Below, in pieces: positions 31,401-43,115 of a DNA stretch of 64,000 bases (position 1 is the stretch's first letter; each line of letters opens with the position of its first letter). Source of the stretch: Pisaster brevispinus (lineage: Eukaryota > Echinodermata > Asteroidea > Forcipulatida > Asteriidae); NCBI GenBank assembly GCA_023634235.1, contig JAMKCF010000013.1:8345827-8409826 (forward strand), in the 5' to 3' direction. The notes under the pieces are model-generated. The model had not been told where the DNA came from. It did not search any database and saw nothing but the letters and a program-made list of their open reading frames with translations. The translations under genes were made by a program, and so were the position numbers.

Positions 31401-34400
31401 ACCATTTAAAAATTATTGTTTGTCATTCCACATCACTAAATTAGGTAAACAGTAAGCCGGTGTGTCCCTTTAAGTTAAACGATATTTGAGACCAAATGAT
31501 ACGATGAATGATCTTTGACCAGGAGTAGTGCACTCCGTCTGTTCAGGATATTTTCACCTAACGTTTATGTATTTTTATTATCAAACCAATGGTGATCTTT
31601 TTCCGATTGTATTCTCGGTATCATGTACGTACATGATAGTTATTGTGTACGTACATGATAAGAGCGGAAATTGTTTTATTCATGTGGCGGCACTACGCTT
31701 TCGTAGTAAACAAACCATTCCTGCAGAAGTCCAGGCTCTTTGGCTCTTTTGTAAACAAGTGCTGAGTCACTAAATTGCATACACAGCAAACCAGTAATCT
31801 AGGCATATTCACTTTTTTTAACGTGAAGGAGTAAAAACAAAACTTTTTTCCCCTCACACAAGTAGACTGGATACAAAGTGTTTTTGAGAAAAATTTGTAA
31901 ATCTGTTAGTAATGTCCCACGTTGTCAAATAACCACTTGAAAAAGGCATTTTTGGGCATTTCAAGAGGTGGACCCATATTCAGACCCCTGCCAAATACCC
32001 ATCAAAGTCGTGATTGGTCTATCCTTATATCAGGCCACACATATGCACCTAGTTTATAACCAAATGTAATAAAGCAATCGGACATTTCACTTAGGCACTA
32101 GGGGGGTCTCAAAATGACGAAAAGTCATTACGCAGGCTAAAATGTCTGTTTTTTAAAGACATACAAATGGCCTGTGCTACTTTTGACAGTATAGTTTAGT
32201 TTATGGGATACCAAATACCCTTCAAAGTAATTTGTAGCTATAAATAATATCTCCATTTGTAGACACAGGCCTCTAAAAATACCGAAAACACAAAAAGTCA
32301 ATTTGAAGGGGCTGGGCTTAATTATTTAGGGAGTCATATCTAAAAAATGTTCAGGAGTAAGATTTTAAAATTATGTGTGTGTTCATGGCACCCATAGAGG
32401 ATTATTTTTTAAAAATTAGCAAAATCTTAGACGGAGCCTGCCAACCCATCAGGTGAGTTGGCACGCAATCACCCAACACTATAAGCAGATTCACATCTCA
32501 GCAAAAATTTCTCTTTTTATACCGTATTCATCAATCCATTAGGAAGGTAAAAAGGGGGAAATCCCGTGAAAACTGGTTTAGTTCACGTTCAAACGATTAG
32601 GGGGCATTTTGTTATATGTTATGTAGCGCGAATTCCAAACGTTCATGATTCAGTATGTTCGCTTCAAAGTACATTCATACAGCTCGGAAGTTGACGTTTA
32701 CAAATGCCGGGTTATTATTTTTCGACAAATAAATTTCCTTGCGTGTTGCAATCGATCTAAAAACATTTTTAAACTTACAATATGCGGAAGAAATTATGAC
32801 AAACATTAACATTTATGTTCCTTCAAAATAATCTTCTTAAGTTCTGTTAAATTGTCTTTGTATTGACAGATTTACTATAACTATTCTAAATTTGACTAAA
32901 CTGTGATATAAGAGTTTTGATGACGTCATTGATGCTAGCTTTGTTACTATACTTTGAAAATACTTCATCAACTGAACCCAACTGGAAATTCTTAACCGCT
33001 TTGGCTTGAGAACTCAAATCGGGGCTGGGAATTTTTTTTCAGCTCAACTTCCGGTTTCAACCGTAAGAAAAGGTCAATTGGGATTCTGGGTAGCTTTTGT
33101 TAAACTTTTAGAGACCTTTTATACGACATAGTGATCGTTAAAATAGTACGTATAACTTCTGGAGTTCTCACCTTATTTAATAGTAGACTTCGATTAAATA
33201 TATTTCGACACCATGTCAAGTTTCAAGTCGATACAAGCTTTGCAACTATGCATTTGCTTGCGGACAAGGTTTGCTGATAAAAAAGAACGGGAAAAACTAA
33301 AAAATAAGCGTTTTTCATTTGACACTATTAGTGTTTGGGATTACATAAATACAGGAAATTTAAACTTATACACGAATACGTAACTGTACCCGTTATCTTT
33401 ATACATGGTTTGAGAGACTTTAAGATGCTCTTAACACTTTAATTATAGCAGTGTTATGACCATATAGTAGATATCGGTTAATAACTACTTTGCACTTGTA
33501 TTTATTAGAACATAATTCAAATTAAAAAACGCACCTAACCGCAGAGCTTTTTCAGCCGAAGGTAAACAAAAACTGCTTATCTATAAAAATGATATGCATT
33601 GACCCCTTAACGTCACCGCTAGCTAGAAATACACGGCCAGCATTGAACACACACAAAACGTCTCTTTGATTGAAAACAAAAAAAATCTAAAATAAAATAA
33701 AAAATTGTCCGTCCAGGGTACCCTTAAATTTTGCTATTTATAGAACTTGAAGCCAACACATTGGGTAGTTTTTCATAAACAAGCTAAAATGTCCAAGGAG
33801 TTGTGCCCCGCAGAGCGTGTGCATGCAGACCAGCGACGACCAGCGCTGTATACGGTTTTAGGGAGCGTACTAGTATCTTCACTAGTATTATTGCAACTTT
33901 TCGGGAAAACCGTTTTTCCGAGCATGCGCTGACACGTTAAGTCTCTGTTCAAGGCGTTTGTACCTGGTTTTGTATGCTATCACCAAAAGACCCCTTTAAT
34001 AGACTGTGCAAGTCTCGCGCGTATTCGAACATTGGGATCCGTTAAAGCGCGTGAGTTTGTTTCTTTCACGCGTTAAAGCAATGTACGTTGGACCACAGTG
34101 GTCCCAAAAATGTTCGAATACGCGCGAGACTTGCATGGTCTATTGGCCACCGTCGTTGATGAAACGTGCACGCGTGAAAGGCTATCATTGGCTGAGAGTC
34201 GCTCGCAGCGCGTACACGCCATAGATATAGAATATAATACCTAGATCGGCCGCGCGTACATACGCGCCATAAGCCGTACACAAAAATTACTGGTTCTTCA
34301 TGGACGCGCTAAAAAGTCACGTGCTGGTGGTAACGCACTGAGGATGAACATGGAAAGTAGTCCTTAAACACACGGTTGACTATATTATTTGACAGGTTTG

Positions 34401-37400
34401 TGGCACAATTTAAAAACCCATTTCTTGGATATGACAAAAAGCAAGATTCATAAACTCAACATAAGCACAAAGGTGTAAGTATAACACGGGCTAGTCATTT
34501 ATTTTTCACCGGTAGTATGATAAAAACACTGCAGTGTGCACGTAGACCGTGCATAATTTGAATTAACAAAGCAATTACGTATTATTATATCAGTTTGGAG
34601 GGTAATTAGGCCTAAATTAGACAGCTAAAATTTGAGAACATCAATCTGCTCCAGCAGAAGATCATTTTTATCAGTGCTCCTCGCCGTTTTTCTTTCTGAA
34701 GAGACCAGTTATAGTACAAAGTAATTCCATAACATGTTTAGGTTCAGTCCGATATCGCATCACATCATGTGAGTAAGAGTAGGGCTACAACTTTCATGAG
34801 TTTACCTTATCTGAAAAAAGTACTTGAGTATCTGACAAACCTATCTATAGTATCCGTAATTGAGGCTCATCCTCCATGAAGTTGATGTTTTTCTAAAGTA
34901 GGATGTATGAATTTAAAAAACGTTACGAATTCGTCAAAGGTTGACATAAGTTGATAGAATAACTCACAGTTTAAAATAAAAGTGTTTTAACAAAGGAAAA
35001 AATAAATATAACATACAGCAGGTCTTAAATGACTGGGATAGTCATCGAAGATTGATGGCACTGCATTATCCCGGAAGGTAGGTTTTGCCCCACCGCACTT
35101 CCAGGCATTCTTCAGCAAAATGGTCGCTGCAAAGCCGGTCTTGTGGAGTGGGACTCCATTTTCTACCGTTCGGGAGCATCCTTTTTATCCGATGAACCCA
35201 CTCGCGCATCAGTTTTGAGTCTTCATGGGGGAATCTGGAGTGAAATAACAATTATTTAAAATTAAAATGGAGTTTTTCTTTACACGCATTAAACAAAACA
35301 ATGTACGTATCACTTGAGAGGAGTTAAATTAAACAACGACTAAAATCACAACCACTACCCAATAATACTATCGCACCGTATAAACCCATTACCCATTACC
35401 CATTACCGTGCAATAAACACTCTAGACTATAGCCTAGTCCCAATGAATATCATCATTACAGCATACGATGGAGGAAAGAAAAGAGTAAACCTGGTAAATA
35501 ACCGAAATGGAGTTCATATCAATGGTAATTAGCTAATTGCTAAAATTTTAAAAATTAAATAAGCATGTAGGCCTACTTACCTAAGGTATGTCAGCTTACG
35601 AAGGACTCCGGGCCCCCTTTTCTTTTCTCTGCTGAGAAATATGGCTGCAGAGCAATTTGCAACCATCCTTTAGCCTTAAAAGGCCTAATTACATTAAAAT
35701 GTATGAATAATTCGACTGGAGGAAAGTCACAAAATTAAACCAAAATGATTTGTGCTATATTATAACACCACTTTAAACGTAAACCCGTTCGTCACGTCTA
35801 GTGCGCGTTCAATGTTTTGACCACCAGCACGTGACCGCTTGGTACCAATGGCTGCGCACATGCCAGAACCTGTGTATGTAAGCGCGGCCGATCTAGGTAT
35901 TATATTCTATATCTATGGTACACACCTGCACCTTTCCATTGTTTGTCATTAAAGATGGCAGCCACTGACGTCATGTGCAATCCATCTATAAAGGGCATTG
36001 CTCTGAAATTGTAGAACGCTAAGTAACGAGATAGCAAAGACTACGAGCCTGTAAATTGGAAACAAAGTGAATGCTCGTTGTCGCAAGTACTGCGCGTTGT
36101 GTAAACCGTGATCGCAATGTGGTCTGCGATTCGCGGCACTTTCGAGTATTTTTTTATTTTTTGACGGTTATCCGAGCCGTAAACGTGTACCCGGACGACC
36201 ATTTGGTTAACCATGTAACCGGAACAGAGTTAGTACTGTGTCGTGTGTACATAGGGTTGACAATGTACAACGTTCGACATGTAGATCGATGTACTAGAAT
36301 CAAGCCGAACCGCGGAATCGCCTTGCCTCTGGAAGACCGGAAGACGAGGTCAAATATGCTGATCCCTTTCATATAAGTTGTACATTGTGAAAATAGCTGA
36401 TGTGGTTCAGGTGATGTGTTTTTTAAGTATTTAACTTTGAATATTAAGAGTCATACCTGATGACGTAATGATGACGGAAGTGTCACGTGACGTCACCTTA
36501 AATGCGCACTTTTCACAGATTTCTTTTACAAGGGAAAAGGCGCGGTCAAGCTGAAACCTTGTTTGTATTCAATCCGGGATTGGTAACACCAAAAATGTAA
36601 GGTTCTATTCTATGATGTCATCAAGTGTTACATAACGTCGCTGTAATGGTGCAATTTTACAAGATCCATATAATAATAATAATAATAACTAGTTCTTAAT
36701 TGCGCATTTCACAATAACGTCTCAATGCGCTCTACATTAGTGCCCTGGTCATTAGACCAATAACATTCCTGTAATCTTTCTCAGCTCCCTAGGGAGTATA
36801 CGGCCCGGGCTGCCGTGGCGCTCCGAAAGCTATTCAAACACAATATCAACCTCTACCCTCATATACATGTTATATACAGAAAAAACGCACGATCGATGTG
36901 TTACATCTACAATTTGAGTTCACATTACGATGACGTCATCAAGTGTTATATTATGATCTCCCCTTGAGGGTGCAGTTTTACAATTATAGATGTACATAAA
37001 TAAATGCGCAATCAAGCTGACACCTTGCGTGTCTTCATGCCGGATGTTTTTACACCAAAAAATTGAGGTCTTGTTATTTATTGTGGTGGCATGATGTGTG
37101 TGCAGAGAGACAAGTCCAGCTACGCGCAGCATGTTATATGGAAATGTAACAAATCATCGTACTTTTAACGTTACTGCATCAATCTTGTTGTGTGGGTGTG
37201 TATAGGTGGCGTCGTGCAGAAATGAATCCGTTCCAAGTTCAACGTGTAATGTTTTTTTCTCGTATGGACTTGAATAATAAACTGAACTGAATAATGAATA
37301 GACAAGTGAGTATCCCTTTGACGTTCTTCTGCTTCACAGATTTGCATGACTTCTAATAACTGAGAAAATTTTAATCATCATCACATAATACATATAATGA

Positions 37401-40400
37401 AAAATCAGTGTTGAGCCCAAAATTGATGCTAATGCGAATCCAACTTTGTTTGATATCATGTTGAAAACTCGGAGTTACATACAGGTTAATAAAGTCAACA
37501 TGAATTGCCTTAAATGTAATCGTTTGTTTTATTGGCTCGTTATGTTCTTTCCTAAAACAGTAATGTGTCGGAATACAATAATTTCAAAGTTTTTGGGTTT
37601 TTTTTAATCATAACTTTTGAAGTACGTCAGCTGTCTTAACAATCTTTATGTCATCATATGGAAGTTCTCGACCTTGGCATTAGCTACATTAAAGTAACCG
37701 CAATTTGACCTTGTAGTGTGGGTAAAGTTGAAGTAAATAATATTCTCAACAACAGTCCCATGTTTACCTACTGACGAATATTGAAGAACGTGTTCTGACT
37801 GGTACTTCGGGTCATCCCCATGGAGTTACAAACAAGCTTAGTAGGATTTGACGAAGTCTGGCATTTCGACGACGTGGCCGTGTTACCCAGACACGAAGGA
37901 ATGTCGTCTGTGAAACAAGAGACCAGCGAAAGGACTACAGATCAACTGTGCCCTTCCTTTGGGGACCTTGATCACAACTTTCTTAAGAAAATAATGGAAT
38001 AAGACACTCATTAACACGTCTTTCCATTTGTTTACACTGCTAGAAAATCAATGTCAACTATACATTGATAACCAGTCACTTGAGATAATAGACACTGAAT
38101 CTCAACTCAAAGAGTCATGCTCTAATCAAGAATACGAACATTTACATGATATCCTACTGTCTAACGTCAATCACCTACGGTCTAGCCCTAATGGACGAAC
38201 AGAACAAGAAACGCATGAATGTCCAAGCTAACCATAAGAAATGCATTCATAGGCGTTTCCACAGTAAGAGGCGATCTATTGTTCCTCTTCTGATAGGTCA
38301 CTAGTTGCACAACGTACAGTAGTTAACCCGTCTGACAAAGTACTAACCGACCCACAGGTTAAGTTTCTCTCAAAGGGTCTTAAGTTTTGCCCCACACCCA
38401 GAGAACCGGACCAGTTGTCTTTTCAACAAGACATGGCCCAATTCAGCCGTAGGTTACGCCTACGTGAATATTTTCATGTAGAGCCCTCCACAGAGGACGA
38501 GTCATCTGTGGACATCCAACCCACCCGCAACCGCTTCAAGGAGAAAAGTAGTTGGGCATCTCCTAAGAACCGAGATGTGGCTCTAGAAACCTACATAATT
38601 CAGTCTGCTCCGAGGTTCTTAAGGTCCCTAACACCTGGACACCCAACAACCTCCCCCAAGATGAACGCCGCGCCCTAACACAGCTCCGCCAATCACCAGG
38701 CATAGTGATTAAACGTGCTGACAAGGGGTCCGCAGTTGTAGTCATTTAACACACATGACTACATAGCTGAGGACCTCAGACAACTCAGCGACACTGATCA
38801 TTATATTGAATGTGACACCTTGGTTAGAATCCACAATGCCAACGGTAACTTTCTCCTTCCACGGGACCCACCCCGTACAGCACGCTTCTACCTTCTATCT
38901 AAAGGCCCTGTCACACATTGACGTTTTAGCCAGCGTATGCTGACGTATGAAAAATTTGGCGAATACGCTGGCGTACGTCGAATAAGTTCTGGGTAAGTTT
39001 TGTATAAGTTAAGAGCACGCTGAAACACGCTGGTATACGTCGTAGTAAGGCGAGGTCGTCGACATTTGTGCATGCACAAAAATTTTCGGCGTATGCCAGC
39101 GTGTGGCTCATAAGTCCCGCATAAGTTGTAGGTAAGTTAAACGATCGTTGACACACGTTCACACACGTTACTTGTAAGTTAATCATAAGTTAATCATAAG
39201 TGGACATACGACGAGATAATGTCTAGCGTACCCAAAACTTATTTCTAACCTATGAGTAACGTGCTTTAACCTATGTCGAACTTATCTCCAACGCATATTA
39301 ACGTATGTAGACGTTTTGACGTGTTCCGGACGACCACAGAACTTACTATACGTGTTCATAACTACCGTATTGGCAGCGTTTAAGGGACTTTGTATATAAA
39401 AATGGGGTTCGCGTTCATATAAAAGACATCCTCCACAAATTAGAGGATGTCAAACATCAAATACCTGACTCTGCTTTTCTGGTTACTCTAGATGTTTCAT
39501 ATAGAAGCATACCCCATAATGAAGGTATGAATGCTTGTGTCTCTGCTCTCAGGGGTTAATAAACAATCCCGCCCCTCAGTGAAACAAGGAACTCATCAGC
39601 CACATTCTCACTAAGAACAACTTTTCATTTACTGACAGGCATTTTCTACAGATACAGGGTACCGCCATGGGTGCTAAATGGCGCCCTCAAATGCCAATAT
39701 TTTTTCCCGCTTTTTTTCTGGATACTCTCCCTTAATCCTTTGCTCCTCTTTTTGCTATAAATGGATATGTTTGTGTTTGTTCTTGTTAATATATGAAATT
39801 AGTAGGAGAGATGGCTTTAGCTTTCGATCCAAACTGGACCTTCGTCAAAGGCATAAACAAGAACAAACACAAACATATCTACATAATTATATGTATTTTA
39901 TTTTAATTTTGACTGTGTAAATAGAATACGCCGATGTTTGAAAACATGTGCAACTGTAGCTTCATTCATCCCAAACCATACGACTTCATGACATCTGGTT
40001 CTAGAAGTCTGATTTTTGTAATTTTAGAGCTTCTTGTTTGGACCGGAAGTAAAGGTGAAAGTAGGGTCATCTTTACAAATGAAATGTCACAAGTGCTGTG
40101 AGCTACAATACAGCACAACAAAACGACTTTATGACATCTGATTCTTGTGTTTTCTTCGAGTTTAAGAGCTTCCGGAAGTAAAGGAAGTAAAGATCAAAAT
40201 GACGTCATCATTTTAAATAAAATATCGCAAGTGTTCTAACCTACAAGACAGAACAAACATTACGACTCGATGACATTTGGTTTAGGAGACATAATTTAGT
40301 AATAACCATTGAATTACCGTAACTTGACACCTGATGACGTCACAAAAGGAGCGAACAAAATGCGTGTACAAACCTTATGGGTATTTGACTGATGGGATGA

Positions 40401-42858
40401 AAAACAAATAAAAGTCTAGACGAAAACAATAGCTGTTCCGACCACTATGTCAGAACATCTGTAAAAAAAAATATGGACGAAATCAATCGGCGTTTCGGCT
40501 ACCAGGCCGAAACCCCTTACAAAAATCTGGACGAAAACAAAGGTGGTGTTGGCGGATAGCTAATTTAGCTCTTGACTTCATTATTTAGAACATTTTTTAT
40601 AACCGTCGTAATTTTCTTGATAATAACACGCCCCAAAAGGTTTTTTACATTACCCCTGTTAACGAAATGGTTTCGTTCGTAGCTCTACAAAATATTTTTT
40701 AAAAGGTATCACGTGACCTTAAATCCAGCCTTCTGGTTGGTCGAGAAGCCCAAAATCAAACGGCTTACGTTACCTGAACAAACAGGTTACTCCTGCCGGG
40801 AGTTATAAGTTGGATGAGTTTTTGTTGAAAATAGTCTGGGAAACCCAAGCTCCTCGATGTTGCATGCTGTACACTTTGCAGTGTTCACAAATAATTGCCC
40901 CTTTCCTGTCCCTTTCAACAGGGGAATGTGCCTCCAGGCAAAAGCGCTCCTTGGCACAGTTCGGATGGATGATTACTTGTGCCTCAGGGGGAACTATAGG
41001 GGATTATATCTGGTACGGGTGCTACTGTGGAAAAGGTGGGCGAGGAACCGCAGTTGACGCAACAGACAGGTAACTATTGTCGCGAAACTATTGTTGATCA
41101 AGGGGAGAGCAGTTTCAAGGTTGTTTGGAAGGAACAACAATTTGACGTAACAGAAAAATTGTGGTAGAATTTGGGTCAAACCGTCATTGGTGTGACGCAA
41201 CATTCATTTTAGCTCGTTAAAAACACAATTTTTACCCAGATTTGTTACGTCATAAAACTCCAAACATCTCCTCTCTTCCCAGTGCTCATCATTGATCCTT
41301 CAGAGTGACTAAACTTTCCCACCAATTTCACTTTGGCATAATTTTCAGTTGCTGTGAAACCCATGATCGGTGTTACGACAGGCTGGTGGATGCGAGAACG
41401 TGCACTGGATTATTCTCTTCAGACATATACACCGTGGGGTATCGAAGCAGCCTGTCAAACTGTGGTTCCAATAACCCACAGATTACATGCCGTAAGTGTG
41501 TTTATAGTTAACTAGTATTGGTTTTATGTTCTCGGTTGTGCTGTAGTGTGCGTTCTTTCTAACAATAGTTCGACAGTAACGGTTCCGTTAACCGTACGCT
41601 ACGAGCTTAATGCTACTGAATTGCAAGGTAGCTGGTGCCGGCAGTCAATAGGAAGACACGCTGCTTGTAATAATCAACAAGTTTTTAATTTCTCTTTTGA
41701 GCGTCTACAGATATAAATCTTTATAAAACGAAACATTTTTGTTTTCATAAAATAAAATAAAAAACCCTCTTAGAAGGCTAACTGTTACTTTGCTGTCCTT
41801 GCTGGTGTTGTTTTTGTTTGTTTATTTGTTTGTTTGTTTGTTTGCCTGTCTGTCTGTCTGTCTGTCTGTTTGTTTGTTTTCTTTGTTTGTTTGTTTGTTT
41901 GTTGGGGTGTTTGGGTGTTTGTTTGTTGGGGTGTTGGGGTGTTTGTTTGTTTGTTTGTTTGTTTGTTTGTTTGTTTGTTGGGCTGTTTGTTTGTTGGGCT
42001 GTTTGTTTGTTGGGTTTTGTTTGCTGGTTTGTTGTTGTTGTTTTTGTTTGTTTTTGTTTGTTTGCTTGTCTGTTTCATTTTTTTCTTTGTTTCTTTGTTT
42101 GATTGTTGTTTGTTGGTTCCTTTGTTCGTTGTTCACTTTAATTTTTCGTTGTTTTTTCGTTGTTCATTTTTATTTTATTTTATTTTTTAATTTTTTTTAT
42201 TTTTTGGGGGGGTATGAGTTTTGTGTGTGCGTGCCTTTACACACTCCAACTTACGGGGTACTTTTTACAATGGAACACTGCTACCCCACAAGGTTTTCTT
42301 TGTTATAGTGGTACCCCACAGAGACTTTCTTCAGGCTGGACGAAGTTTCTGAGACAAGTGAAATATTTCCTGTGTGTATGCGATGATATGAGGATAAACT
42401 GTTCAAAAACAAATAACAAATGTTAGTTAAAAAATAATTCGTTTTTAAATAATTAGCTACAGCTGCACCAGAAAACTCACAAACGGATATTTAGTTTTCA
42501 CTTTGTGAATGAATTCTCGAAAAGACTTAAATATGACGTCATCAATCCAATATAAATCTTAAAAGTAGTCAGATCAAATTCGTTCATTCACGAGACCAAA
42601 GTTTTAGTTCCTGTGGACATCGTAATGTAAAGGCACGGAGAGGGATTGCCAGAGTCAAATTCATCATTGATTAATTAAATTAAAAAGTTCGTTAATGTGA
42701 TTGTTTGATGATTATTTCCAGTGCCATCGACTCATTCGGATTGGGCATGCGCAGATGGATTGTGCGAATGCGACAGGGAGGCAGTCTTCTGCTTCAGGAG
42801 GAACAGATACTCATTCTCTAATGATTACACCAATTACAACAAAGGCCGTAACTGTTAG
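28374..42858 (+). CDS. PLA2: Secreted phospholipase A2, copy 2 (complete, four exons)
   Basis: Exons 28374-28434, 40922-41069, 41349-41491 and 42722-42858 join in consistent phases (1, 2, 1) to a 162-residue precursor. Exon 1 encodes MANK followed by a hydrophobic IPVLVWTVCVLAIIS stretch: a secretory signal peptide. The body has the calcium loop YGCYCGKGGRGT, the catalytic His-Asp in CCETHDRCY and the second Asp in CECDRE, so the site looks competent. Compared with copy 1 it has two extra codons in exon 3 and a different last residue pair (NC versus YC). The exon 2/3 junction codon is Ser instead of Arg. Assignment of exon 1 to this gene rests on phase, signal-peptide logic and lack of another + strand gene in the 12.5-kb intron. 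Confidence 0.87.
29031..29202. mobile_element. MITE with TAGACCTTATGCAC termini, copy 1
   Basis: Termini TAGACCTTATGCACATGACG and its imperfect mirror GACGTCAATGCATAAGGTCTA. Interior shared with 47059-47251 (AGTAGGGCGCCCTC, GCGCCGCGCG, TTTACCTCTAAGATG). Confidence 0.85.
31030..31139. repeat. Two adjacent perfect or near-perfect hairpins
   Basis: 31030-31095 pairs CGCGGTCGTAACCAATAACT with its complement around a 20-base centre. 31112-31139 is a perfect 28-bp palindrome (CCATAGAGCAAGGA and complement). Confidence 0.8.
34000..34142. mobile_element. 143-bp foldback MITE
   Basis: Arms TAGACTGTGCAAGTCTCGCG and mirror with one indel; asymmetrical centre with an internal CACGCGTTAAAGC repeat. Confidence 0.75.
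34219..35918. mobile_element. 1.7-kb transposon with perfect 37-bp inverted termini and a THAP relic
   Basis: Termini 34219-34255 and 35882-35918 are exact reverse complements, starting CCATAGATATAGAATATAAT. The interior carries minus-strand THAP exons but no DDE or other nuclease, so it is an internally deleted, non-autonomous derivative of a THAP-bearing transposon. Confidence 0.8.
35045..35666 (-). pseudogene. THAP domain relic, two exons
   Basis: Exon 1 35581-35666 (ATG, donor GTAAGT on the minus strand) encodes MVANCSAA... ending in TYLR. Exon 2 starts at 35236 after TTTCACTCCAG and encodes RFPHEDSKLMREWVHRIKR and CSDHFAEECL, matching the Trp and CxxH positions of the THAP fold. After a one-base shift near 35068 it reads AVPSIF, the usual THAP terminal motif. 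As it stands, the frame stops at 35066. Confidence 0.7.
35990..37642. other. PLA2 copy 2 intron 1, right part before the duplicated block
   Basis: No gene. Two diverged copies of a roughly 150-bp segment with GATGACGTCATCAAGTGTTA and ACACCAAAAA-type blocks occur at about 36460-36665 and 36920-37080. They are separated by an (ATA)n-associated repeat remnant. Confidence 0.5.
37643..37926. other. Left flank of duplicated block 2
   Basis: Counterpart of 1-276; carries a small insertion and a deletion relative to it. Confidence 0.75.
38901..39420. mobile_element. Unidentified 520-bp insertion in Penelope relic D
   Basis: Left edge AAGGCCCTGTCACACATTGA resembles DNA-transposon ends. The interior is full of short CGTATG/CATACG and AAGTT/AACTTA motifs in both orientations. 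About 120 nt of RT sequence (equivalent of 6180-6300) is missing at the site. No clear right terminus. Confidence 0.5.
39813..39852 (-). ncRNA. Decayed hammerhead motif of relic D, inverted
   Basis: Minus-strand reading: TTGACGA (first core C changed to T), stem II GGTCC/GGATC kept, GAAA, GC, TA kept, stem I weakened. Expected to be inactive. It lies in opposite orientation to the rest of relic D. Confidence 0.6.
39909..40921 (+). other. Intron 1 (3' end) of PLA2 copy 2, shared with block 1
   Basis: Aligns with 8535-9525; no coding signal before the exon 2 acceptor CAACAG. Confidence 0.7.
40922..41069 (+). CDS. PLA2: PLA2 copy 2 exon 2
   Basis: 148 nt like its paralogue; encodes the calcium loop. 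Donor GTAACT. Confidence 0.9.
41349..41491 (+). CDS. PLA2: PLA2 copy 2 exon 3
   Basis: Acceptor ATTTTCAG, donor GTAAGT; 47 full codons with the catalytic His-Asp. The 279-bp intron before it is the pre-insertion state of the intron that carries the Ngaro element in copy 1. Confidence 0.9.
41810..42120. repeat. (GTTT)n / CTGT microsatellite, block 2
   Basis: Shorter counterpart of 14815-15260, with a (CTGT)n run at 41844-41868. Confidence 0.95.
42722..42858 (+). CDS. PLA2: PLA2 copy 2 exon 4 and stop
   Basis: Acceptor TTTCCAG; TAG at 42856-42858. Differs from copy 1 at a handful of residues, mainly surface positions near the C-terminus. Confidence 0.9.
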
Positions 42859-42992
42859 ATATTATAATGGACTCCCTAGCGGACAGCAGCGTGCAGTACG
42901 TTGAAAAATTGTGTATGCAGCTTTTGTAATTAAGATTTTATACTGTTTACAAAGCTATTTACCTTTCTATAGATGTAGAAATAGTTTACCCC

Positions 42993-43115
42993 AAAAAACA
43001 AACAAACAAACAAACAAACAAACAAACACCCCATCATACAAACAAAACCAACCAAACAAACAAACAAACAAACACCCCAATAAACAAACAAATAAAATAC
43101 AAAAAATAAAAAATA
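42993..43115. repeat. (CAAA)n microsatellite, block 2
   Basis: Reverse-complement type of the GTTT tract at 41810-42120, placed 3' of the stop codon as in block 1. Confidence 0.9.

Larger units (their letters stand above)
28435..34000. other. PLA2 copy 2 intron 1, left part
   Basis: AT-rich and without coding signal. Holds a MITE at 29031 and palindromes at 29751-29818, 30257-30316, 31030-31095 and 31112-31139, listed separately or in this entry. The 29751 palindrome has arms TTACCCTTA..ATTAAG. The 30257 one has arms around TCACGTGATTTATTCGAACC. Confidence 0.6.
37927..39880 (+). pseudogene. Penelope-like element relic D
   Basis: Begins at AAAGGACTACAGATCAA (matching 5156 of copy C) and keeps N-terminal and early RT sequence to 38900, with many frameshifts and stops. 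It is interrupted by about 520 bp of foreign DNA, resumes with RT motifs at 39421-39695, then jumps to a piece of 3' UTR. The end is an inverted UTR piece with a hammerhead relic. It occupies the same site as copy A in the other block. Confidence 0.85.

Noticed and set aside
36071..36376. Overlapping frames on both strands of about 70-100 codons
   Set aside because: No recognisable motif, no splice context and no second copy to test conservation.
37820..38678. Separate short plus-strand genes at 37.8-38.7 kb
   Set aside because: They are fragments of the frameshifted Penelope relic D N-terminal region.
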